Below are positions 10,011-18,159 of a DNA stretch of 64,000 nucleotides, piece by piece (the first letter of the stretch is position 1; each line of letters opens with the position of its first letter). The stretch spans positions 2,717,403 through 2,781,402 of the forward strand of contig NZ_CP051185.1 of assembly GCF_012516315.1 (NCBI RefSeq), written 5' to 3'. This DNA comes from Limnospira fusiformis SAG 85.79 (lineage in GTDB: Bacteria; Cyanobacteriota; Cyanobacteriia; Cyanobacteriales; Microcoleaceae). The position numbers and the translations under genes are program-made. The notes under the pieces are model-generated. The model saw only the letters and a program-made list of their open reading frames with translations, made no database searches and was not told the DNA's origin.

Positions 10011-11144
10011 ATGACAGAAAATAATAACTTGAATACAGATTTTGATGACGAGATAGATATCGATGACGAGGTAGAAAGCAACGATGAGGGACTCAATGAA
10101 CCTTTTGATCCCACAAAAATTCGGGTTGACACTCGTAAAATAACCATCGATCTCGTCCTCAAACGGATTGAGTATAAAGAGCTAGATTTAGCTCCTGATT
10201 TTCAGCGTCAGGCTATCTGGACTAACGATGCAAAAAGCAGACTCATCGAGTCTATTTTAATCCGCATTCCCTTACCTGCCTTTTATATAGATGCCACTGA
10301 TGATGATAAGTGGCTAGTCATTGACGGCTTACAAAGACTAACGGCCCTCAAGCAATTTATCTTTGATCAAACCTTAGTCTTAACGGGACTTCAGTATCTC
10401 AGCGAACTTGAACATAAAAAATATGATGAACTTCCCCGCAAATATCAACGTCGTATTCTGGAAACTGAATTAACCCTCTCTACTATTGAACCAGGAACAC
10501 CTCCAGCCGTTAAATACAACATTTTCCGTCGAATTAATACAGGAGGAGTACCGCTATCCCCGCAAGAAATTCGTCATGCTTTAAACCAAGGTAAGGTTAC
10601 AGAAATGTTAAGACGTTTGGCGAAGTCTCATGAATTTTTAAAAGCTACTAAATTCAGTCAGTCAAAAAAACAAAAACGAATGTCTGATCGGGAATTTATA
10701 CTAGGTTTTATGGCTCACAAAATTTATGGTTACACCAAATATAAAAACTTTGAAAGTCGTGATAATTTTTTAGTGGCAACCATGACTATCATTAACCAGA
10801 AGATTTCTGATGATAAACTCGAACAAATTGAGCATGATTTCACCAAAGCCATGATAGCTGCCTATGATATCTTTGGGGACGATGCTTTTCGCAAGCTATC
10901 CAACAACACCTCCCGACGCTATCCAGTGAATCAAGCATTATTTGAGGCTTGGTCTGTCAATTTAAGCCAGCTTAAAGATTCAGAAATAGAAACCTTGAAA
11001 CATAAAAAAGATGATGTCATAAATCGCTTTAAGAACTTAGTAGATTCTGATGATGAATTTCTGGAATCCATTTCGCAAGTCACCAACAAAGTAGATATTC
11101 GATTTAGTCGTATTGAAAACTTAATACAAGAGGTATTGACATGA
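10011..11144 (+). CDS. DUF262 (GmrSD-type) protein, first gene of putative defence operon
   Basis: A 377-residue protein with an acidic tail (residues 1-35) and then a DUF262 domain: PDFQRQAIW at 62-70, the ParB/Srx-like core IDGLQR at 104-109 and the hallmark IFRRINTGGVPLSPQEIRHAL at 171-191. DUF262 is the N-terminal domain of GmrSD-type modification-dependent enzymes, where the DGQQR-like motif binds or hydrolyses nucleotide; here the motif reads DGLQR. No DUF1524 HNH nuclease domain follows, so this protein would need a partner for nuclease action. Its stop overlaps the ATPase start by ATGA, which indicates translational coupling. Confidence 0.88.
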   Translation: MTENNNLNTDFDDEIDIDDEVESNDEGLNEPFDPTKIRVDTRKITIDLVLKRIEYKELDLAPDFQRQAIWTNDAKSRLIESILIRIPLPAFYIDATDDDKWLVIDGLQRLTALKQFIFDQTLVLTGLQYLSELEHKKYDELPRKYQRRILETELTLSTIEPGTPPAVKYNIFRRINTGGVPLSPQEIRHALNQGKVTEMLRRLAKSHEFLKATKFSQSKKQKRMSDREFILGFMAHKIYGYTKYKNFESRDNFLVATMTIINQKISDDKLEQIEHDFTKAMIAAYDIFGDDAFRKLSNNTSRRYPVNQALFEAWSVNLSQLKDSEIETLKHKKDDVINRFKNLVDSDDEFLESISQVTNKVDIRFSRIENLIQEVLT

Positions 11145-12250
11145 TTAAATTATTACGGTTGCAAAATTTTAAGTGTTTTGAAGATAAATCCCTAGCCTTC
11201 CAAAATCTGACACTGTTATCTGGATTAAATAGTAGTGGCAAGTCCTCTATTTTACAAGCATTGCTATTGCTGCGCCAATCTTATCAACAAGACTTATTAC
11301 TCGATACAGGTTTAGCCCTAAATGGTGATTTAGTTTGTATTGGAACAGCACAAGATGCTCTGTTTGAAGGAGCTACAGAAGATTTCATCAGTTTTGAGAT
11401 TATCTGGAAAAACGAAACTGAGGCAAAATGGTGTTTTAAGTACAATCGAGAAGTAGAAGTTTTAGAAATTAGCAAATCACCAAGAGAACACGAAGCCTAT
11501 CAATCCAATTTATTTAGCGATAAATTTCATTATCTTCAAGCAGAACGAATTGGTCCACGTACTTATCTAGAAATATCAGAATCTCAAGTCCGACAACATA
11601 GACAACTCGGTTCTAAAGGACAATATACACCTCATTTTTTATCTGTTTATCGAGATGAGATTATACATCAAACATTACGCCATCCTGATGAAGAATCTAT
11701 GACGCTCACTAACCAAGTAGAAGCATGGATGGGAGAAATTAGTCCGGGAACCCGAATTAATATCAAAGATAGTTCGGATTTAGATTTAGTTAGTTTGCAA
11801 TATTCTTACGGGTTGAGCAACCTCTACCGGGCTACAAATGTAGGGTTTGGGATTAGCTATACTTTACCGATTATTGTCGCAATTTTAGCCTCAAAACCAG
11901 AAACCTTAATCTTGCTAGAAAACCCAGAAGCGCATCTACACCCCAAAGGACAAGCCAAGATGGGAGAGTTGTTGGCTCTCGCGGCTAGTTGTGGAATTCA
12001 GATTGTCGTAGAAACTCATAGCGATCATATTTTGAATGGTATTCGTTTAGCCGTTCACAGCAGAAAACTTGCTCCGGGTGACGTGCAACTACATTATTTT
12101 GAACGGAAAGAAATGCGAGGAGAATCGAATATTGAGGTCGTCTCACCCCACATTGATCAAAATGGACGCATCGACCAGTGGCCCGATGGTTTCTTTGATG
12201 AATGGGACAAAAGTTTGGAGGCTTTATTAGAACCCGTAGGAGAAGAGTAA
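11141..12250 (+). CDS. AAA/ABC-type ATPase with DUF3696-like C-terminus
   Basis: A 369-residue SMC/RecF-like ATPase. Walker A is SGLNSSGKSS at 27-36, a signature-like segment NVGFGISYTLPII sits at 233-245, Walker B is LILLENPEAHLHP at 256-268 and the switch histidine is in VETHSDHILNGIR at 290-302. YLQAERIGPR at 131-140 and the C-terminal SNIEVVSPHIDQNGRIDQWPDGFF match the DUF3696 group, related to OLD-family ATPases but without a TOPRIM nuclease domain. It is coupled by ATGA to the DUF262 gene and abuts the third gene with no gap, so the three products probably act as one complex. Confidence 0.9.
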   Translation: MIKLLRLQNFKCFEDKSLAFQNLTLLSGLNSSGKSSILQALLLLRQSYQQDLLLDTGLALNGDLVCIGTAQDALFEGATEDFISFEIIWKNETEAKWCFKYNREVEVLEISKSPREHEAYQSNLFSDKFHYLQAERIGPRTYLEISESQVRQHRQLGSKGQYTPHFLSVYRDEIIHQTLRHPDEESMTLTNQVEAWMGEISPGTRINIKDSSDLDLVSLQYSYGLSNLYRATNVGFGISYTLPIIVAILASKPETLILLENPEAHLHPKGQAKMGELLALAASCGIQIVVETHSDHILNGIRLAVHSRKLAPGDVQLHYFERKEMRGESNIEVVSPHIDQNGRIDQWPDGFFDEWDKSLEALLEPVGEE

Positions 12251-13186
12251 ATGACTGTAGAAATGGTATTGAATGAACTTTCTCTGCGGACTCTTGCAGC
12301 AGATATTCCCACAGCCAGACAATGGATGTCTGTATTTATTCAAACTTTACGTCAAGCAACCCGTAGTGGTGTTAAGAGAGTAGTTCGTACCCAAGATGAT
12401 ATCAATAGCATACAACTTGCTCCCGAATATCCTCTCGCCAAATGGCGCAACGATCCCCAAGTCAATCGCGAAGAACAACGTTTTTTTCGATCGTTGACAA
12501 CAAAAGCTCCTTTCTGGACTGATGTTGCTGAAGATATTAAAAGTAAGTTTGATTTATCAGATATTTCCTACAGAGGTAACGTCGCTCCCGGACTAGGTTT
12601 TGCATGGGTTAGTGATTCATTGGCTGTGAGTCTACTTTCCGAACCCATCTGGAATGAGAGTCATTTAACACTAGATATTATCCAATTGGATGAAAATGAT
12701 AATTTAATTGAAGAACAAGTAAACGTTTTTCATGCCAGTCAAACTCAGCATATTCCAGCACATATCAACTGGATTCAAAATCAAATACGAACCAGCGTAA
12801 GAGATGGAGGAGATCTTTGGCAACGTCGAGACGATTTATTTCCTCATTTGGAGTTTTGTCCAGCAGTAAAGCAACAGATGAACATTCTTCGTTATGGTGA
12901 TCCGATGCTAACACAGGTCAAAAAACGATTATTTGAACTTGAAGAAGCTGCCCAAAATTGGACGGAAGAGGGATTTAATTTAGACACTCTTTCTAGCAAA
13001 GCCACCCCAGAAAGTGATTCAAGACTGCAAAATTTTCAAAATCAACTAACGATTGAATGTCCCGATGATCAATGGCGTTTATTTAGTTTACACTTGAGAA
13101 TGACTCCTGGGGCTTGGAGACTCTATTTTTTTCCGTTAACTCCTGGAACTATTCTTATTGGTTATGTTGGGCAAAAGATTTTATAG
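12251..13186 (+). CDS. Unknown protein, third gene of the DUF262/ATPase operon
   Basis: The start ATG at 12251 follows the ATPase stop (TAA 12248-12250) directly. The product is 311 residues, soluble, with no motif that I can assign to a catalytic family. It begins LSLRTLAADIPTARQWMSVFIQTLRQA and ends RLFSLHLRMTPGAWRLYFFPL...ILIGYVGQKIL; the end faintly recalls the beta-sheet terminus of RelE/ParE-like proteins, but the rest does not fit a toxin of that size. Because the operon is so tight, this is likely the effector or sensor subunit. That is inference from context only. Confidence 0.8.
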   Translation: MTVEMVLNELSLRTLAADIPTARQWMSVFIQTLRQATRSGVKRVVRTQDDINSIQLAPEYPLAKWRNDPQVNREEQRFFRSLTTKAPFWTDVAEDIKSKFDLSDISYRGNVAPGLGFAWVSDSLAVSLLSEPIWNESHLTLDIIQLDENDNLIEEQVNVFHASQTQHIPAHINWIQNQIRTSVRDGGDLWQRRDDLFPHLEFCPAVKQQMNILRYGDPMLTQVKKRLFELEEAAQNWTEEGFNLDTLSSKATPESDSRLQNFQNQLTIECPDDQWRLFSLHLRMTPGAWRLYFFPLTPGTILIGYVGQKIL

Positions 13187-13270
13187 CTAAAGAAAATATA
13201 TAGCGTTTCCTTAACCCATGAGAACAGAGGGAAAGTCAGGGTTAAAATAACAGTTGAAACTTATAAGACG

Positions 13271-13837
13271 CTATCCTTTTAACCAGTCAAATACTTCTCC
13301 TAGGGTTAGTTGAAGGGCTTGGGCGAACTCTGGGACGGGTAAAACCTGTTCCGGGTCTTCAAGGACTTGTACTAAATTAGTAGCACTGTAGACAAAGATG
13401 CAGGATTCCTAGGGGTCTAAAAGCCAACCCATCTCAGTTCGGTGATTGAGACAGTGGAGAATATTGCGAATGACTTTGGTTTGACTTTGATCGGGAGAGA
13501 GAATTTCGATCGCCCAATCTGGCGGGAGATTAAAATAATTTTTGACTCGGCCATCAGCCAGGCGGGAAATGCGTTCCCACTGGAAAACGGATACATCTGG
13601 AACCAGCGATCGCCCTCGAAAGGTGCAGCGTAACTAAGGATAAACCCGGGCGACTTTCGGAGGCTTTAATATCCCATTCAAGTGGCTGAGGATATCTCCC
13701 GGTAATGTGCTATGTTCTCCTTGGGGCATGGGTTTTTGAATGATTTTGCCGTTGATGTATTCCCTGGCGGGTTGGGTTTCCGGCAATTCCAGAAATTCTG
13801 GGAGTGTGAGCGATCGCCCTTGGGTTTGTACCATCAT
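13271..13837 (-). pseudogene. Uma2-family endonuclease pseudogene with two in-frame TAG codons
   Basis: Reading the minus strand from the ATG at 13837 gives LTLPEFLELPETQPAREYING, typical of Uma2 (DUF820, PD-(D/E)xK fold). The frame meets TAG at 13634-13636, continues in the same frame as LRCTFRGRSLVPDVSVFQWERIS...PPDWAIEILSPDQSQTKVI...TEMGWLLDP, meets a second TAG at 13409-13411, and ends at a normal TAG at 13271-13273. Total length is 188 codons plus stop, exactly a normal Uma2 protein, with no frameshift. Both stops fall where the family often has Glu, so single GAG-to-TAG changes probably killed it. Confidence 0.85.
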
Positions 13838-13910
13838 CTTTGACCTGTATCTGATATTTGATTTTAGCCATTTTGGGAAATTGATACAGTATACCCTGGC
13901 TTCCGGTTCG

Positions 13911-13993
13911 AGTTAGGCGATCGCATTGGGGGAAGAAGAAGGCGATCGCTCCAAGATTTGTTAAACTTTAGGTATAATTATAATTAATGTTCC
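13911..13993 (+). repeat. Duplicated upstream region, copy A (before hicB)
   Basis: This stretch begins AGTTAGGCGATCGCATTGGG and recurs almost base for base at 14634-14710. Both copies carry two HIP1 octamers and a TATAAT (13973-13978 here), and both end in AATGTTCC. Each copy precedes a separate toxin-antitoxin remnant, so one promoter region has been duplicated together with, or onto, a second module. Confidence 0.85.
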
Positions 13994-14010
13994 CGGTTGA
14001 TTCACGGCTA

Positions 14011-14241
14011 ATGCAAAAAACTCGACAGTTAACTGCAATTATTGAGAGAGAAGGCGACGGATATTTTTCTTTGTGTCCCGAACTCGATCTGGCGAGTCAA
14101 GGTGACACGGTGGAAGAAGCGCGATCGAATTTAATGGAAGCGATCGAACTTTTTTTGGAGATGGCTGATGCTTCGGAAATTGAACGTCGTTTCAATAATA
14201 ATGAGGTTTTCGTTGAGTCGATGGAGATTACAGTTGGGTAA
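14011..14241 (+). CDS. hicB: HicB-family antitoxin
   Basis: The protein (76 residues from the ATG at 14011) has the HicB partial RNase H-like fold: LTAIIEREGDGYFSLCPELDLASQGDTVEEARSNLMEAIELFLE. An in-frame ATG at 13987 would add eight residues, but that ATG lies in the AATGTTCC end of a duplicated promoter region whose other copy leads to no matching peptide, so 14011 is preferred. No C-terminal DNA-binding helix is evident. It is followed with overlap by hicA, which is frameshifted, so the antitoxin is probably without a working toxin. Confidence 0.8.
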   Translation: MQKTRQLTAIIEREGDGYFSLCPELDLASQGDTVEEARSNLMEAIELFLEMADASEIERRFNNNEVFVESMEITVG

Positions 14242-14456
14242 GTTGAGGGTTTTATCGGCGAAGGAAGTGTGCAGAATTTTAGAAGAACAGGGTTTCGTCG
14301 AGTTGGCGTGGCAGTCATATTATCATGCAACGGCGGGAAGCCGAATCAACAATAACCATTCCCGTTCCCAATTATAAAGAATTAAAAATTGGAACTTTGC
14401 GATCGATTATTCGACAGTCCGGTTTGTCTCGTTCTTTATTTGAGATTGATGAATGA
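14234..14456 (+). pseudogene. hicA: HicA toxin, frameshifted
   Basis: From a TTG at 14234, overlapping the hicB stop, the frame reads GKLRVLSAKEVCRILEEQGF, the normal HicA start. Near 14300 the frame breaks. The next frame then gives RGSHIIMQRREAESTITIPV and ends LRSIIRQSGLSRSLFEIDE with TGA at 14454-14456. The catalytic histidine segment (GSH) is thus present but out of frame with the start. Relative to usual HicA proteins about two residues are missing at the junction, consistent with a small deletion. The mRNA interferase is therefore presumably inactive. Confidence 0.85.
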
Positions 14457-14493
14457 ACCAGACGTTATATAAGAAGCCTGGTTGATCAATTGT

Positions 14494-14632
14494 GCGATCG
14501 CATTTCCGGTGACTCAAAGAAACCGGGTTTCTACGACCATCTTCGTATCCTCACCTAAGTTTTGGTAAGAAACCGGGTTTCTCAATATCAAGTAGCGATC
14601 GCATTTCCGGTGACTCAAAGAAACCGGGTTTT
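14494..14632. repeat. Direct repeats containing AGAAACCGGGTTTCT
   Basis: The near-palindrome AGAAACCGGGTTTCT occurs at 14518-14532 and 14568-14582, with a truncated form at 14619-14632. Two of them are part of a longer direct repeat that begins GCGATCGCATTTCCGGTGAC at 14494 and 14595. A related core, AGAAACCTGG, forms the terminator stem after the cysteine desulfurase gene at 33.6 kb, so this is probably a dispersed short repeat family. Confidence 0.75.
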
Positions 14633-14633
14633 T

Positions 14634-14710
14634 AGTTAGGCGATCGCATTGGGGGAAGAAGAAGGCGATCGCTCCAATATTTGTTAAACTATAGGTATAA
14701 TGAATGTTCC
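14634..14710 (+). repeat. Duplicated upstream region, copy B (before orphan antitoxin)
   Basis: Nearly identical to 13911-13993, including the two HIP1 sites, TTGTTAAACT and the TATAAT at 14696-14701. It differs by a few substitutions and by a short indel just after the -10 box. The gene it serves starts 31 bp downstream. Confidence 0.85.
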
Positions 14711-14741
14711 AAGTTAATTGGGCGATCGAGGATGATATATC

Positions 14742-14963
14742 ATGCAAATTAAGGGAATCAAAAAAGGTCGAACTATCGAAATATTTGAAGATATAGACAT
14801 TCCCGATGGTCAAGAAATCAGCTTATCGATTGAGGCGGGGGGAGGTTTTTGGCAACGTCTCCAGCCTTTTAGACAAGAACTTGAGTCTGAGGAAATTTGG
14901 ATCGAACCAGATGTTTTTGAGGGAGTGCGGGATTCATCGCCGGGTCGAGAAGTGACTTTATGA
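14742..14963 (+). CDS. Type II antitoxin-like protein, orphan
   Basis: A 73-residue protein beginning MQIKGIKKGRTIEIFEDIDIPDGQEISLSI, the short beta-strand start seen in small VapB/AbrB-like antitoxins of cyanobacteria that pair with PIN-domain toxins. The C-terminal half is acidic with Trp residues, suited to wrapping a toxin. Its TGA overlaps an ATG by ATGA, the expected position of the toxin gene, but that frame reads only MSLRLLL before it runs into unrelated sequence and stops. Confidence 0.7.
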   Translation: MQIKGIKKGRTIEIFEDIDIPDGQEISLSIEAGGGFWQRLQPFRQELESEEIWIEPDVFEGVRDSSPGREVTL

Positions 14964-15010
14964 GTTTACGATTGTTACTGAAAATTTTTTATCAACTATC
15001 AACTAAAGGT
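14960..15010 (+). pseudogene. Amputated toxin start (PIN-like), remnant
   Basis: The ATG at 14960 overlaps the antitoxin stop. The first residues, MSLRLLL, match the usual start of VapC PIN toxins (which continue DTNILS), but after seven codons the sequence turns into KIFYQLSTKGEK and stops. The junction lies in TTATCAACTATCAACT, a common intergenic filler. The rest of the toxin appears to have been deleted. The identification rests on position and seven residues, so it is tentative. Confidence 0.45.
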
Positions 15011-16788
15011 GAAAAATAGCTGCTGTCTATTTCTTCTTGAAGAGCTTCTAAAAAAAAGGGAGGATGATCAATCCAATCTTTCCATTCTTCTGCATATTCT
15101 TCCATAAATCTCATACAATAAATTGGTTGATGTAATTTATTTTTGAAATGATAACTGTCAATTTGATTTACCGAAATAGCATCAATAAATAAAAGAAACG
15201 GATTTTTACCAAAATTAATTCTAGCAACTCCATATTTCTTAAGTAACTTCAGGTCACTACAACAAATAGAACTCCCTCCATGTAGAACCAATTTAGTTTT
15301 TTTGCTTTGGACAAAATTTTGCAAATCATATAATAAATTGAAATCAAGCTGCGAAGATTCTATTCCCCTTATTGTCTTCAAACCACTACCAATAACTTGA
15401 TCATATAAATTATTTTTGGTTTGATACATAGATAATTTATATTTATGCCAGTATTTTTCTAACATGACAATCCAATAATGGGCAGATATAGGCATAGTAT
15501 TTATTATATCAATTAAATAATTATTTATGTTTATATCATGATGAAAAATTTTGTTTTGAATTTCTCTGATTGTTTTGCGCTCAAGACTTGAAGGCAAAAA
15601 TCCAGAGTTTGCTAATAAATTTTCGATAAAATTACAGGCTTTATAAAAGCTTAAATAATCTTGTTTTTGATGATCATAATCAATTTCAATTAAATCTCTA
15701 ATAGCAGACCTAGAACGATTAAATTCATAGTCAGTTCCATGTACTTGTCCTACATTTACACCAAGATAATCAACCTCTACTGAATTTATAAACCTGACAA
15801 CATCATCAAAATTTGTCTTCGAGTAATTTCTCTTTCCTTGAACATCAATTGCACCTACTTCAGCTTCAACTGAAACATTAATTTTATTTGCATAAAATAT
15901 TGCTTTTTTAGTAAATTCAATATTAGTGTTTAGCATATATGCTGATCCATCAGCCATGATTGAATCAAAACCAATGTTAATAGCATATATAATAAGTTCA
16001 GGATCATCACAGTGATCTAGATGCAATATCAGATCAGCTTTAGTCTTTTTCTTGACAAAATTGACATCCTCACGCAATTTCAATAAAACACTTTTAATTT
16101 TTTCTTTATAATTAGAAATTTTACAATTATTATTAACAGCATAATCAACTAGTGCTTCTTGTGGTGAAATTTCACAAAATACAGGTGTATTTCTTTCGGC
16201 TGCTACTTTGGCAATAGGAACGAGCATGGCAGGATGTTTTATATTAAAATTAGGTATTGGATAAGAATAGTCATAAAATCGTAAATTTGGGGATTGGATG
16301 TGTAGAGGTTTAAAAAAATGATTTGACCAAAATCTGGATAATGGCACTCTATCTTCTTTTGATTCTTGAATCGTTTGAACTATTTTGCGAATATCCGCCA
16401 GTGAACTACTTGAAGAAATTATCCATGTACGTGGTGGTAATACTTTAAGATTAATTTTTGCATCTGTAATAACTGCAAGTCCAGCATTAGGTGTAATTGA
16501 TGTAATGGTTTTGAATTTATTTTCCAAAAAAATTTTTGCTTTTATTCCAGACAGCGAACCTAATTCAACACATACAATAATAGTATTAAAATCACCTATA
16601 GAACATAAAAGTTTAGGCAACATAATGTTTTTTGCCAAAATTAACTTGATGTTTGCTTGTATAATTAATTGACGAATCAATGTGTGATTACTTAAAGGTT
16701 TTTCAATAATGGCAAATTCAGTAGGTTTGTTCATGCCATCCCATGATTCATTACAATTGTTATGAAGTATAGAAAGTAGATCTATCAT
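14992..16788 (-). CDS. Class II (zinc) aldolase with novel N-terminal domain
   Basis: Residues ~180-560 are a class II fructose-bisphosphate/tagatose-bisphosphate aldolase-like barrel: HPAMLVPIAKVAAERNTPVF, HLDHCDD at 256-262 (zinc/catalytic D258, H259), SVEAEVGAIDVQG with E308/E310, GQVHGTDY with H350, and LVLHGGSS with a further zinc His. Residues 1-180 match nothing I recognise, making the protein (598 residues) nearly twice the family's usual length. The start overlaps the stop of the SHMT-like gene by ATGA, with GGAGG upstream. The gene is visibly more AT-rich than its surroundings, with few HIP1 sites, which suggests horizontal transfer. Substrate unknown. Confidence 0.85.
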   Translation of the reverse strand: MIDLLSILHNNCNESWDGMNKPTEFAIIEKPLSNHTLIRQLIIQANIKLILAKNIMLPKLLCSIGDFNTIIVCVELGSLSGIKAKIFLENKFKTITSITPNAGLAVITDAKINLKVLPPRTWIISSSSSLADIRKIVQTIQESKEDRVPLSRFWSNHFFKPLHIQSPNLRFYDYSYPIPNFNIKHPAMLVPIAKVAAERNTPVFCEISPQEALVDYAVNNNCKISNYKEKIKSVLLKLREDVNFVKKKTKADLILHLDHCDDPELIIYAINIGFDSIMADGSAYMLNTNIEFTKKAIFYANKINVSVEAEVGAIDVQGKRNYSKTNFDDVVRFINSVEVDYLGVNVGQVHGTDYEFNRSRSAIRDLIEIDYDHQKQDYLSFYKACNFIENLLANSGFLPSSLERKTIREIQNKIFHHDININNYLIDIINTMPISAHYWIVMLEKYWHKYKLSMYQTKNNLYDQVIGSGLKTIRGIESSQLDFNLLYDLQNFVQSKKTKLVLHGGSSICCSDLKLLKKYGVARINFGKNPFLLFIDAISVNQIDSYHFKNKLHQPIYCMRFMEEYAEEWKDWIDHPPFFLEALQEEIDSSYFSPLVDS

Positions 16789-18125
16789 TTTAATACCTCC
16801 CGGAGTAATTGGTTGCCCAATTCATTATATAATAAATCGTCAAATGAGTATTTTAGAGGAAATAATAAAAACTTTTTTAGCATTTCCCTGACTTCATATC
16901 TAACCTCTAATGGAGATTTATTTTTCAGTATTAAGTCTGATAAAATTCTCGCAACTTCCTGAAAATCATCTTCTTTCATTCCACGTCTTGTCATTGCCTG
17001 TGTTCCAAAACGCAGTCCAAATGAACCATTGCTTCCTGGAATTTCTACATTATTAACTCTGATGCCTGCTTCTGGAAGCAAACTACTTACTAAATTCAAA
17101 GATTTTTCCTTAGAACCTAGTATAAGATGTACTTGATGAGTTTCAGTATATCCAAAGCTTTCCCCGGATACAAAAAAACCTTCTGCTGCCAAAGCGATAG
17201 CAAAAGCTTTGGCATTTTTAGTTATTTGTTTTGCATAGTTTTTACCAAAATAGGCTAATTCAGAAAAAGCTATTAGCATGGGAGCAATTAACTCTGCATG
17301 ACTATTGCTTTGCATATATGGACATACCCAGTTAGACACAGATGCCAGTCTTGGATGATTTTGATCAGCAAAACTTATAAAACCTTTCTGAGGTCCTGGA
17401 ATAGTTTTATGAGTATTTCCATGCAAAATATGTATACCTTGACAAAGAGGTTGTGGAAATAAATTGCCAGCAATAAGTCCTCCATCATGACTACAGTCAT
17501 AACTTAACGTAATTATATCAGGCAATTCCTCTGATATTTTCAGTATAGGCTGCCATCGCAACTTAAATGATTGATCGAAAATAACAAGCTTGATATCGGG
17601 ATGATCTTGAATCATTATTTTTAAACGTTCAACATCAATCAAAAGAGTTTTTTCGATCATAGGGAAATGATAAATATTAATACCAATTTTTTTTGCCAGT
17701 TCTTCTAATCCAAAATGTCCACCATCTTTATGAGCAAAATGAACAAAACCATCTCCGCGTTCACATATACCTAATAGTACAGCTTGCTCTGCTGAAGAAC
17801 CTCCATTGGGTCTCCAGTCAAAAGTTTGTCCTTCAAATAAAACACTTCCAAGAGTTTTTAATTTTTCGGCAACTGCATCCATAATTCCAGAATCGGGAAA
17901 AAACCATTCGCCAGGATCAGCTTTATATGGTGGATCAAAATAATAAAATCCACCACATAAGGCTGATCCTAAAATCCGTACAAATAAGCTTGGATAATTT
18001 TCACTCGCTGTGAGGCTGAGTGTATTTTGACGATAATTAAAGTCTATAGCGAACAAACCTGATAATTCATCAAATAAGCTGTAATTATTCTCAATAAGAT
18101 TATTTTTTGTTTCGTCAAATTTCAT
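16785..18125 (-). CDS. SHMT-like PLP enzyme (putative transaldolase or beta-hydroxy amino acid synthase)
   Basis: A 446-residue fold-type I PLP enzyme of the serine hydroxymethyltransferase family. Conserved features are TASEN at 39-43, DCSHDGGLIAG with D210 and H213, the PLP lysine K240 in THKTIPGPQKG, and GLRFGTQAMTRRG with R372. The segment that in SHMT binds tetrahydrofolate and carries YYGG is replaced by PPYKADPGEWFFPDSG, and the SGS phosphate motif reads GGSSAEQ. A housekeeping folate role is therefore unlikely; related enzymes join glycine-derived carbanions or threonine to aldehydes. Clustering with an aldolase fits aldehyde supply. AT-rich like its neighbours. Confidence 0.88.
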   Translation of the reverse strand: MKFDETKNNLIENNYSLFDELSGLFAIDFNYRQNTLSLTASENYPSLFVRILGSALCGGFYYFDPPYKADPGEWFFPDSGIMDAVAEKLKTLGSVLFEGQTFDWRPNGGSSAEQAVLLGICERGDGFVHFAHKDGGHFGLEELAKKIGINIYHFPMIEKTLLIDVERLKIMIQDHPDIKLVIFDQSFKLRWQPILKISEELPDIITLSYDCSHDGGLIAGNLFPQPLCQGIHILHGNTHKTIPGPQKGFISFADQNHPRLASVSNWVCPYMQSNSHAELIAPMLIAFSELAYFGKNYAKQITKNAKAFAIALAAEGFFVSGESFGYTETHQVHLILGSKEKSLNLVSSLLPEAGIRVNNVEIPGSNGSFGLRFGTQAMTRRGMKEDDFQEVARILSDLILKNKSPLEVRYEVREMLKKFLLFPLKYSFDDLLYNELGNQLLREVLK

Positions 18126-18159
18126 TTGAATGGCTCCAATTTTTATTAAAAAATTTAAT

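Noticed and set aside
12251..13186. Third gene of the DUF262 operon as a RelE/ParE toxin
   Set aside because: Only the last ~30 residues resemble the fold; the protein is three times too long and there is no antitoxin partner.
13442..13633. Plus-strand 63-residue frame between the defence operon and the Uma2 remnant
   Set aside because: It is the complement of the Uma2 coding sequence, which reads as a recognisable family on the minus strand.
16785..18125. Annotation as housekeeping serine hydroxymethyltransferase (glyA)
   Set aside because: The folate-binding segment is replaced, the base composition is foreign and the operon context is not one-carbon metabolism.
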